Assembly: GCA_013397695.1 (NCBI GenBank)
Contig: VYZI01000033.1
Span: forward strand, 3,769,066-3,833,065
Direction of reading: 5' to 3'
DNA from: Centropus unirufus
Lineage: Eukaryota > Chordata > Aves > Cuculiformes > Centropidae
DNA: 64,000 nucleotides
How positions within the stretch are numbered: position 1 is the stretch's first letter; every line of letters starts with the position of its first letter. Below the pieces are notes generated by a model. The model worked only from the letters and a program-made list of their open reading frames with translations. It did not search any database and had not been told where the DNA came from. A program made the translations under genes and the position numbers. Positions 28,701 through 39,807 of the stretch are shown in pieces.

Positions 28701-31654
28701 CCACCCATCACATTACAATCATCTTCAGAGAAAAGAAAGAATAAATGTTCTCATTAAATTCTGAAACAGGCTTTTTTTTCTGACAAGTTACTCTTCTTTT
28801 GAAGAGGCTAATATCCAATGATGAAAATCATAAAGAATAAATAAAAAAGCTTTGTAGAGAATTATTTACTTAAAATTACACTGCCAAAGAGCTTTTCATT
28901 ATAATTAAAAAAATTCACAATGTTTGTCATGAAAACACTATTGAAACTGCAATCTGCTTACTCACCTGGTGGTATTTTTGTGTTCTTACTTAATGAACAC
29001 ACTCAGTGTTTTGTTATTGTAAGGCTGCCTGGGAGAGCTGGGCTGGTAGCATTGACTCTTTCCTCAAAGACAGAAGTCTCAATTGAGCAAATCAGTCCTA
29101 TTCAGCAAACCACTTAGGCATGCTCTCAAGTTCCATTAATTTGAATGATTTTCTGACCTGGGGACTAAAGGATCCCTAGCAGTCACACAAGGCTTTGCTC
29201 TCATTCTTTTCAGTAGGAACAGATGTTTTGGGTACAGTGTGTGTATCGGTGTGAAACTGGATGAGAAAGCCCTCTTCAGTAGCTGTGAACGCACGATTCC
29301 AGTTTCCCTGTGAGAGTTGTGTGTGTTGATATCCAAGGCAGAAGGGTCTACTGAGTGACTTACCTCTCACAGAGGACACAGAGCAGTTTAACACCTCCAA
29401 AGTCAAATTGTTTTGGTATTATGCCAATTCAGAAAGGGAACTCTGTTATGAAAGTAGACAGAGTCAAATGAGACTCCTTCGGACCATTATGAAACTGGAC
29501 TTTTTCTCTTGAAGAGAAATTTTGTCATTCCTGGAAGCCCATCATAAAAGCGTGCCTGATGAAACTCACCTCTTGGCTGCCAAGTGAAGAAATAACTTTT
29601 GCTTAGTTAAGGAGTGTCTGTCCAAATGAAGAAAAGCAGCTCCACTCTTAGTAGACCTGTTTACATATATGAAATAGTATAACTTGGGCCAATATAATGT
29701 TCCTACCTGAATATGTGAAAAAACCTTCCCTCTTGTACCTGGGAAACCTTGTCTCAGCTGAGAAGTAATTATCTGGAGAAGTGTAGTCTGAATTAGGGAA
29801 TGGTTATGTACTTCTTCAGGCCTGTTTGCCTGCCAAAGTGTTATAAAGAGGCAGAAAGTATCCCAGAGAAGATCATACTGAAATTTGGTAGTACTGTCCT
29901 TGTAGGCTTATACCAGTTATATGGAGGCTGCTGTAAGGCTAAATGGTACTTGTACCAGTTTGACTGAAGTCCTCCGAACAACATGTTTTAGACACGCTTT
30001 CCTGCCCTGCTGCAGCTGGCTCCTGCTACCTGCTGTCCTTCAGCTGGAGGACATCTCGGTATCTCATTCTACTCCGGGCCTTGGAGTTTGTGGGAACCAG
30101 GTCTGGATCTGCTGCCATGTCCTCTGTGGCTTGTTTTGTGCTACAGCTACTGTTATCCATCAAAACTGGAATTGTTGCTTTTCCTTTTGGCCTACATCCT
30201 TTATTTCAGACTGACTCTCAATCTAATTGTCTAATAATCTAATTTAAGTAAGGTATTAGAAGCTCTGGCACTTTGAGATTCTCCAATTCAGACACTTGAA
30301 TTGCTATGTGGCTGATACAGGCTGTCCTAAAACTACGTTAGGAAAGAGCTGCATTGCCCTGGGAAAGTGGCATTATCCAAAACTACATCACACCTATTCT
30401 GTGTGCTGTTAACAAAAAATATGCTGTGGACCACACCAAAGAAATACGTATAACATACCCAAGTCCACATAATTTTTTTTTAACGCACAAGTTCAGACAT
30501 GGTTTTCAAGCATGATGAACAGAAAACAATGTCCTGTTTTGTGTGGGTGTGTGCAGTGTCAAGCAGGTGGGGTTTAAGTGACTGCAGATTTTTGAATGGG
30601 AATCAAAAAAGGTCATTTGGAACCAGACAATGTTTGCTCCTGCACAGTTTGTAACTTAACATCTGGGATTCAGAGAGGACGCTAGAAAAAGGTGTTAGTG
30701 TAATGGTAAACAGGATCTTGCTGGCTTCTTCCACAGAAAGAGCAATACCAAGAATAAAAAATGGTAATAGAGTAGAAAATGATAAAAATTGATGCTATGT
30801 GCACTTAAGCCGCTTTTAACAATTATGATTTATTTTTTTTTCCACTCAGAGCCTCAAAAATTGACTCAATCTAATGAAAAAGAAAAGATGCTGATGTTAT
30901 ACCATAGTGGAAAACAAACCAATTTTTTGAAAATTACTGTTGAAAAGTATTCTTTGCTAATAGGTCACATTTATCCTCTTGAAACATTGTGCAAATTTTT
31001 AAATTCTTCTGAGGCTGTAGTGAATGTTTTTCATCTTTCCAATAATGTTTTGAGGAATCACAGGTAGCAGGCATCTCAGAAGGGGAACATAAGTATCCTC
31101 TGGAAGCAATTTTTACCATAATATCATACTTCTCTACCTATTTTCTCCTCTCTTTAGAAAATTCCAAAAAAATTACTTGCTTTCAAGCTATAACAACTTA
31201 GTAATTTCTTCATTTATGCCCTTCAAGAAGGTTTATATCGTACTTACAGTTGTTTCATCTGCCTCTTTTTTATTGATTTCCCGTTTCAGAAAATGTACCT
31301 ACACTAGCTATTGATGTGAAGAATACTGATGCATTATTTTAACATATTTATTCCCTGTAAACATTCATTAGTTAAAAAGGAACGCTTATCTCAGAGCACT
31401 TCCCATCACATTCTTTGAACACAATTATCCAAACAGACTACTCCAAGAACAGGCATTGCCTGAGCATTAATAACCCAGCAACTGAAGGCTTGTTGGCTTT
31501 CTTACCAGAGTCATTCTTCCAGCTTCTCTCAGATCAGGAAAGCAAACGTGCCTTGCAGCATGCTCTGAAGGATGATAAAAGTCAGACTATTATTGGCAAT
31601 AGCTAGACTTTAGAAGGGAAGCATGAAGTATTGTTTTGGTCACAAGACGAAACC
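19753..31654. other. Intergenic, no gene recognised; candidate conserved noncoding blocks
   Basis: Small items: a 30-base tandem duplication at 22374-22433 (GTACTTAAACTTAATGGACA repeated) and T-runs near 28410-28440. 26030-26480 and 28480-28760 are AT-rich, free of known repeats and rich in TAAT/ATTA sites. The stretch 21430-21930 is GC-richer with chance open frames. I see no coding exon. Confidence 0.65.
22374..22433. repeat. 30-base tandem duplication, two copies
   Basis: GTACTTAAACTTAATGGACA starts at 22374 and again at 22404. The copies differ only near their ends (GTCCAGATG against GTTCAAAAC). A simple local duplication. Confidence 0.9.
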
Positions 31655-31830
31655 TAAAACTCCCAGTCCCGGCTCTGACTGATTCTCTCCAAGGCTTTGG
31701 GTAAATCACTGGATCTCCTCACCTCAGTTTCTTTATCTGTAGGATGGTGGTATTATCACTTTGTTTTGCTGGGTAGTTTGACAAGATGTTGGAAAATTAA
31801 TGCTTGGAAAACACTTTGATGATAAAAAGT
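31655..31830 (+). mobile_element. MIR-type SINE (ancient core-SINE)
   Basis: The order GGCTCTGACTGATTC, GGCTTTGGGTAAATCACT, CTCCTCACCTCAGTTTCTTT, ATCTGTAGGATGGTGGTATT and a later GCTTGGAAAACACTTTGATG follows the MIR consensus (gene-like CCTCAGTTTCCTCATCTGTAAAATGG core). It is on the plus strand, heavily diverged, and about 175 bases long. MIR elements predate the mammal-reptile split and survive in low number in birds. Confidence 0.8.
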
Positions 31831-33022
31831 GCATTTAAAATGTGCGATTTAATACAAGCAGCTCATAAGAAGGGTGTTCTGCACTCTGTTATGAAGTAGT
31901 CAAGACAGATTACATGCTTAAGTCATACCACAGGACCTACAGCTGTGTTTTTAGAGGAATCCACAATAGCATTTCCTTAGAAACAGCTGTAGAAAGTGGA
32001 AACCAAAAATGCTCCCTACTGTTTCCTTGTGGTAAGAATTTTGCAATAGAAATGGTGAAGAGAGATAATGTCCAGAATATTTCATTCAAAATGTCCACAG
32101 ACTGATTCAGCTGGAAACAAACTGATGAATCAGTGGAGAGATGTACTAGACAGCAGTTGTCTCTGAGTGTAGGTCAGCAGCAGTCCTGCAGCTCAAATGT
32201 CTTTGTTTTGTGTTGCAAAGTAGCCATAGATCAGGTAGCAGCAAGTCTGGAGCAGAACAAAGCAAACCCTGTGAGTGTCGAAAACTGGCATTAGAAGGCA
32301 GAGTTTTCCCAAAGACCACACTTCAAAACAAAAAGCTATTACAAGCTTGAGTAGAATGCAACATCTTTGGTTTTCAGCCCTGTTCTCCATGTATTCACTG
32401 CAACTCTGAATGATAAGGCTCGTTTAGCCAGGTGTATTATCTGACCCTTCCTCTATAGAGTCCCTTCTATGGAGAGAAAGCTGTGAACAGTCAGTTGAAT
32501 GGTGGGCTAATTCCAAAGAAGAACTAGCATCTGAAACAGAAACTGGGTAAGCAGAAGGTACCTAGCACTGCCACTCACCTAGTGCCAGTGGTGCTGAAAT
32601 GCTCTAATATTTCCCTGTCTTACCCAAAATATCAGGCGCCTGGAACTTTGCTTTATTTCTTGTGCTTTATTTCTGTGTCCCAGGGAGCGCTGTGAAAATT
32701 TGTAGGGTGTCTCTGTGATTGGTGACCCTCCTTCTGTGCTTCCCAAATGCTGCTAGGAGTATCTTGCCCCAGTAGCCTGAGCAGATCCTTTTCTCCACAC
32801 CTTCAGGGCAGCCATCACCACTTTCCATTCAAAATACAAGCAATTAGGCCCCTTTGGCATAACCTAAAGCTCAGAGCAAACCGCAGGATGCGAGAGTGAC
32901 AAATTCTGTGTTCTCTTCAGCATCAATTACCACCTGCCTCTGTAAGAGTAGCAAGCTCATGAAAAGTAACGTGGAAGGGAAAGAGCTCTCCTCTTTTTCA
33001 TAGAAGGTCTATCCAACTGACC

Positions 33023-33050
33023 AAATAAAAAATAAATAAATAAAATAAAA
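33023..33050. repeat. AAAT-type microsatellite
   Basis: An imperfect run of AAAT/AAATA units on the plus strand. Confidence 0.85.
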
Positions 33051-36000
33051 TGCAGGATACCTGTGACCGAAAAAAGAATAGTGCAAATGTGGTGCTGTAC
33101 CTAGTGCCTGGGACACTCAAGAAAGAAAGGGCTTTTCTAGTTATCAGTTTTCCCTACAATTGCCTTTATATTTTGCACTAAATTCCCATTGACTCAACTA
33201 TGTAAACCACTGTCCAGAGATAGTGACTCCCGGTTGTCTCCTCCAGGCAGCCTAGAGGACAGTATGTATTGTAGGGCTTGCACCATTTGCTTGGGCTGGT
33301 CCCTATTCTGTTCATTTTCTACATCAAAGTTCTGTTTTAAAGAGACGAATCACCTCCTTTCCCAGTGCAAAGCTGTCAACTTGGACTAAATAAGGCAGGA
33401 AGATTCTGGCAGTTCATGGTGGATGTGAGGTCTGAAACCTCTTCCAGACCTACAGTAGTCAATGAAGACATTGTGTGCTGAAAGCAGCACCTTGTCCTGA
33501 GGCAGCAATTTGATGTATTTGCAAATCATGTTGCAGTTATAAGCCACAGTTGGCAGTGACCCACTTTTTTTATTGTACACAATCTTACTCAGTTGATTTG
33601 TGCTGGTTGCAGAGCAAAATTCTGGCATTTCAAATAGCTGTAAATATTTATGAGTTAAATGCAATTTTTGCTAATATTTTAGCATCATTATATGAAGAGA
33701 TTATCTGCAAAGGGTGAAATGTTGCTGGCATTTTGCACAGGCACCTAGAGAGCTTTGGAATTATTTTTTTTCCTATTGAAATGCGCCATCTCAAGAAAAC
33801 TCTAAAAAATGCTTCAAGTATGACAGAGCACTTATTGTTTATATACATTAATGTCCTGTTACATAAACACAGAAGAAAACAGAAGATGTCTGCATCCTAA
33901 CGTCAAGGTTTTTTATGACTTGGAAACCCAGCCTGGAGTTCTAACTACGAAACATGAAATGGAGATAAATTGGGAGGAAGACGATGGACAAAGCAAGACA
34001 GTTCTTTGATAAAGCATACAAAAGCATTTTTTTTCCCCAACATATCCTTTGAGGAAAGCTTCTCCTGACCAGTAATATAACGTTAGCTTAATTCTTAAGA
34101 CATCATCCATGTGCTGAGGTAGGAAACTAGCTGCAAGCTTAGTGGAGGCAGGTGCAGGCTGATAAGCGTGTGTGTGTAAAGGAAAAGAAACCCTGCAAGC
34201 CATAAAGCCACAAATGCACCAGGTAGCCAAGGAGCACGCGTGACAGTGGCCATAAAAATACTTGTACTGACTTTAATATTCTCTGATTTTTTAATATCTG
34301 TATTATGGTAGAACTTAGAAGGAACAATTCATAATTCAAGCATCATTGATTAGGCCCCACACAGTCATGGAACAGAAAGACAGTGCCTAAGGAGAGAGAA
34401 ATAAGGGAATATCCTCATTGCTCATGAAGGTAAGACGTAGCAAAATCCAATCCATTTAGAAATGTTTGTAAGAAGAAATGTTCCTACTGGAAAGTTCACA
34501 TGAAAGGCTGAGCCTTATATCTTTGCCTGATTGCCATGAGGGAGAAGTTAGAGTCCTCTGCTGGTTGTCTGGACGGGTCCTTACTGGCTCCATTTGTGTG
34601 TTGTGAAGAGTCAGCTCCACTGAATTCTCTTAGGTTCCCAGACCTTAAAAGGACAGTAGTAAAATATTCTGCCAAATAGAAATAATCAACCTGGAACGTA
34701 TTCCCACTCTGTCACAAAGATATGGCAAACAATAGGAAGTAAGGGATAAATCAGTAAAATACAGGTAGTTGTGGTGGCTGAAATGGTCCTTTACTGTCTG
34801 TTCATATAGTGAAGTGATGTGAAGAGATGAAGAGTTTGGAAAAAATTTGCTCAGTAGGCAGAGAAAGAAAGCACTCCGTCTGAATATTTTTTGTCAATTA
34901 TCATATAGCAATCTGAGATGTATTTTTTTGCTACATTTATTCCGTTCGCTGAACTGATTAAAAAGGCAATGTTTTCAGGAATATAGCTATGGATTAAATA
35001 TAGATGTGCACAGATAGGAGTAATTTCTTCTGCCACTGAAAAAGATGTGTATAATGTGGTTTGATAGAATGAGATTTGCATCTGATTTACAACCTCAGTC
35101 TAACTAAATTTAAAACACCTTCTGGATCACTTACATTTTGTCAGCTATTTGCCCTGTTGGAGGTCAGGTGGGAGTCTTGCCATTGTTTGTAATAATGTAA
35201 ATTATAATTGAGTAAACTGGCTGTGATCTAGCCTTTTCTTTTCTGAATTTGATTTCACTGTCACTAAAAGATGGTAAGAAATAAGACCTGGAGTATGGGT
35301 TTTTTGGAAGAATCCCTTCTCCATGTTTGGACTGGACCATCTGTTCTGCCCAAGGATGACTGCAATACTGAAATAACAAGGTGTTTAAGTACTCCAGTAG
35401 TGGATTATCCACTTCCTCATTAGGAATCATGGGAAATCTAAAAATTATGGCTATGGTATGTAGGAGTTGACTCACCATCCCCTTAACTCCCATCATTTCA
35501 CAATTTCAGCTAGACAAGTTTTAAGGAGTATGGTGGGAAAAAGAAAACAAAAAACCAACCCCTAATTTCCGTGTTTGCTAGATGACTACTTAGAAACTAA
35601 GACTCAAGCATGATTATCCAAGACTCAGATGTGACCAAGGTAGCACAGTTAAACCCCACCCCAGCTATGGTAATCATATTTATGTGAATGGACTCACCAT
35701 ACATGGTAAGAGCAAGGCTCTCTGACTGCTTACAATACTGCTTTTGATGGCGGGAAGAATGGGAAATCCATTAAAAGGCTCTGACCAGGAGCCATGGTTT
35801 TCAGGGCTTTAGTTAAGCAAAGCAGTCAGCATATTGACAAGGAAGCCTCCAAGATGTGCAGCACGAATACAACGGTGAGCTGCTTAGTTACAATACTATA
35901 TTAATTTACTGTATTTTTTTCCAAAAGTAATTTTTATGAATCCCCAGTCAGAAGCATGATGGTAATTTTCCAGCCTCAGAGCATGAAACAAGTTCTCAAA

Positions 36001-38381
36001 GATGTAGAGGATTCATTGAAAGGAAGCCAGGAAAATTATTACATCTGCATGCACAGCAATATTGACTTTGTGATTGCAAGGACCTCTTTATAAACAATGT
36101 CTACATATATATGGCTAAAGATAATGGAAAAAAAAACCACTTGGCACTTCAGAAGACCCAGTTCCAGGGTTAGGGGTCTGAGGAGAGAGGAACCTGTAAA
36201 GAAGGGGCTGTCTGCGATGCTGAAGAACTTAGTGTATTGTTTGCTTTTCATTAAGCCAAGCCACACAAGTCAAAAAAGGCAAACTGGCACCTTGCCTCCC
36301 TAGAGCCCAAAACTTTATGCCTGAGATCTCTGGAGGGAGGGTTCATGTCAGCCTCAGTTGTGTCATATTTAACTTGGCTGCTGGAAGAATCACCTGGCTC
36401 TCCTCGTAAATACCACACCTTTATATTTCTGACTCTCCTCATTTTAATACGTATGTGTTTCTACGTGGAGATTTCTTGTCATGCTTGTGATTTCTTCCAA
36501 ATATATATGGCTCATCCTCCTGTCTGCAGATGAACTTCTAATCTGCGCCCTCTCAGCAGGGGCTGATCATGTCCTGTCATTCAAATGTTGCATGCAGGGG
36601 GCATTATTGTATGATTTCTAGAGGGTGAGTGGAAACAAGACGCTTGGTTCAATTCCATGAAATATCAACCTTTGAGGGAAAGCTCTAGGGCGCTGCCTGT
36701 AATTCCCAGGGGGATTTCATATTCAGAAAACCAATGAGAAGCCTCATCTTTGGCCTGTATCAGGACTCTTCTGCTGGGTTAATACTCGTTTAGACTTCTT
36801 AACTGCATGCAAAACAAATCACAAATTCAAAAAAGGCTTTTCCTCAAAAACATGAGCTTTGATTGACTTTGCCAGCTGCAGACTGTCTCAGTTGCCTACA
36901 CCATTGCCTTTTATGCCCCTGCCCTGCCCTATTCTCAGGGCCATGCTGGAGGCCTATAAATGAAGAGTTCTGCAACAAGCTCATCTCAGAAGAACTTGCA
37001 CAGAAAGGCAATGAAGGGGCCCTTTTAAAAGGCCTCCTGCTATGTCCATCCTCCTTGATTCTGGAATCGCTTGCTGAAGTTTCTGATGATCACATGTACA
37101 GCTGATCACGTAAGAAAGGGAGACTCTCACCAAACAGCATTTGAACTTTGCAGTCAAAACCCAACGCTTCCAGCTCGAATTCTAGACCAGCTACAGAGGA
37201 GATGGAAATAAAAAAAGGGGATGTGAACATCTGCTAGAGACAGATTTTCTTCTAGTGATGCTTGAACTGATCTGAAAGAGGCTGGCACTGCTCCTTCCAC
37301 TGCACCCTCCACTGATCATCAAGGCCATGGTGGGGACTGGATGCCTTTCTGCTGGCTTCCAGTAGCAAAAATGGACACGGACCTCTTTGGCGGTTGTTGC
37401 ATCTTCACTCTGCAGCCACTACGGTGGTCAGTTAGAGTGGTGGGAACATTCAAACAGAAGTGCTGCTCTGAATTTGTCCCAGAGAAACATCTCTACCATC
37501 ACAAGTCATCATTCTGCCCAAGATGGATTGCTTTTTTTTTTGCCTCAGAGAAACCTGCTGCACATGGGCACAGCATCACACAACTTTCTTCCCAAAGGTC
37601 AGATGATGCCTTGAAGAGGCTACGAGGCTTGTGCAGCTGAGGCACAGGGCAGACATTTAAAAAACTTCACCTCCATGCTGATCAAACGAGAAGTGGGACT
37701 TCCTGCTGCTTCTTCTCTGTGGTTTTCCCTCTCGGGTTGCTTCACGGGGTGACTGTAGCAGCAACACAACTCGATTTTCATTTGTGCCATCAAAACTGGT
37801 GAGAGCCGTGTCGATGTGTAGGTGTTTGTGCCCGCGATGTTTAGCAGCATAGTTTATAGCTACTCATACATTCACTGAGATTCTTGTCACGTTTTACTGT
37901 ATAAAATAAGGGTGGAAAAAAAATCAAATAAATAATCTAATGTGGAAGTCCAGGCAGCAAGATCTTCCAGCTGGGACCACTGTCAGAGTTGTTGGTGTTC
38001 CTGCTCCATTGGCTTGGTGGTGACCTTTGCGGAGGGGTAGCTGCTCCCCTGGCCACAGGGGATGCTTGTGCTCCTGGATGTCATTCCATAACTAATGCCA
38101 AAGATATCGTTTTCAATACAGTCTGATGTAAAAGCTGTTGACTTGTTATACCTCTTCCCTTTTGGAAGCTTGAGTACTGCTCCCGCACGCATACTGCCTG
38201 TGTTATGCAGCCATCTAGAGGACCTGCTGCACGCACCACCTTCCCGCTTTTGACCACAAAACTGCAGGAAAATAAGCTTTGCTGACCCTTAGCGGCCATA
38301 GCTCGGCTGCCAGTGCTGTGGGAATGTTTTTAAACTCAGTGCTGCTGTTCTGGTGCTGTTATGCAGGTGTTATCACATGAC

Positions 38382-38405
38382 TTTTTTTTTTTTTTGGGGG
38401 GGGGG
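38382..38405. repeat. T14-G10 homopolymer junction
   Basis: Fourteen T directly followed by ten G, then AGGGAAGG. Lengths in the assembly may be wrong because such runs are hard to read. Confidence 0.85.
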
Positions 38406-39099
38406 AGGGAAGGTACTGACTAACCTCCTCTGAGCAAAAATTGGGGAAATGCTGCCAGCAGAGTAAAGGATCTGGGTGACATAGAGGACAATGTGCACGA
38501 TCCTGAGATTTTATGGCAGTTCCACAGAGAAAATGCAATCCCTTGCATCTAGGCGCTACCAAAACTGGCGCTGTAAACTGAAGGTGAGTCTTTCCCTGGC
38601 AAAGAGGGAGGGAAAGAAGAACGGGAGGCAAAAGGCAAAATGATTAGAGACCAACACGTGGCTCTGAGAGAAGTGATTCTTGGAGACCTCAGGAGATGAG
38701 CGTTTGGTTCAGACAGGGAGGTCATAATGCCTTGTACTGGAGACAATTCATCTGGAATATCAGAGGTAAACCTGGCTTTCAAGGATCAGGAAACAGCATT
38801 CTAATTTACAAAGAAGGCCTCAAGGCGATGAACGGAATTGGAAAGGAGGTTTATATGAGAAACTTAAAAATCCAGGAAGATGATATCCAAAAAGATGTGA
38901 CACATTTCCCCCATCAAAAATCCGCATCCCTTTATGTCCACAGTTGCCAGGGATCGACGTCCCATGGTGGGAGACCAGATAAGCATCAATTTCCCAGACT
39001 TTTTGGCCTCGAAAATCAACGTGCTTTAAAACTAAGGTCAGAGAAGCTCAGCACCTGCCCCTGATGCGCCAGGACGACCCTCGCCCCGCCCCTCCGCTC

Positions 39100-39561
39100 N
39101 NNNNNNNNNNNNNNNNNNNNNNNNNNNNNNNNNNNNNNNNNNNNNNNNNNNNNNNNNNNNNNNNNNNNNNNNNNNNNNNNNNNNNNNNNNNNNNNNNNNN
39201 NNNNNNNNNNNNNNNNNNNNNNNNNNNNNNNNNNNNNNNNNNNNNNNNNNNNNNNNNNNNNNNNNNNNNNNNNNNNNNNNNNNNNNNNNNNNNNNNNNNN
39301 NNNNNNNNNNNNNNNNNNNNNNNNNNNNNNNNNNNNNNNNNNNNNNNNNNNNNNNNNNNNNNNNNNNNNNNNNNNNNNNNNNNNNNNNNNNNNNNNNNNN
39401 NNNNNNNNNNNNNNNNNNNNNNNNNNNNNNNNNNNNNNNNNNNNNNNNNNNNNNNNNNNNNNNNNNNNNNNNNNNNNNNNNNNNNNNNNNNNNNNNNNNN
39501 NNNNNNNNNNNNNNNNNNNNNNNNNNNNNNNNNNNNNNNNNNNNNNNNNNNNNNNNNNNNN
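39100..39561. other. Assembly gap (462 N)
   Basis: An unbroken run of N flanked by C-rich DNA (CCCCGCCCCTCC on the left, CCCCCTCCCCATCCC on the right). GC-rich promoter DNA is often lost from assemblies, so the gap probably reflects sequencing drop-out. Open frames drawn across it are artefacts. Confidence 0.99.
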
Positions 39562-39665
39562 GCCCCCTCCCCATCCCATTCCCACCCTGTTCCCCCTCCG
39601 TTCCGCCCCGCTCCCAGGCGCCGTTTATATTCCGCAGGGAAACCTTTCTCCTCCTCTCCCTGTAG

Positions 39666-39713
39666 GGAGAACGTGTCGGTGGGGGGCGGCTCCCGGGAAG
39701 CGGGTCCCGGGCG
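39666..39713 (+). other. HHAT: Putative 5' UTR part of the HHAT ATG exon
   Basis: The tract CTCCTCTCCCTGTAG ending at 39665 looks like a splice acceptor. Human HHAT has its ATG in the second exon, as I recall. If this site is used, 48 bases of 5' UTR precede the ATG and exon 1 lies in or left of the gap. The alternative is that 39665 is plain unspliced leader. Confidence 0.45.
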
Positions 39714-39807
39714 ATGCTGCTGCCGGCCTGGGAGATGCGCCTCTACGGGCTCCTCACCGTGGGCTCGCACCTCTACGCCTTCTACGAAGCGCACCAAGTG
39801 TCTCAAA
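39714..39807 (+). CDS. HHAT: HHAT first coding exon (residues 1-31 plus 1 base)
   Basis: Encodes a start MLLPAWEMRLYGLLTVGSHL and continues to ...FYEAHQVSQ, matching the first membrane segment of vertebrate HHAT. The ATG at 39714 has G at -3 and is preceded by an in-frame TAG at 39663-39665, so no longer unspliced start is possible. Met8 is a possible but less likely second start. The donor is GTAAGC at 39808, phase 1. The exon lies in CpG-rich DNA. Confidence 0.93.

Larger units (their letters stand above)
31831..39083. other. Intergenic DNA upstream of HHAT, no gene recognised
   Basis: Contains an AAAT-type microsatellite at 33023-33050 and a T14-G10 homopolymer junction at 38382-38405. 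The 5'-flanking 400 bases before the gap turn gradually GC-rich. Open frames are short and match nothing known. SERTAD4, the upstream neighbour in mammals, is not seen. Confidence 0.65.

Noticed and set aside
38382..38405. T14-G10 tract as a regulatory or quadruplex element
   Set aside because: A single G-run and possible sequencing artefact; no further G-tracts of useful length nearby.
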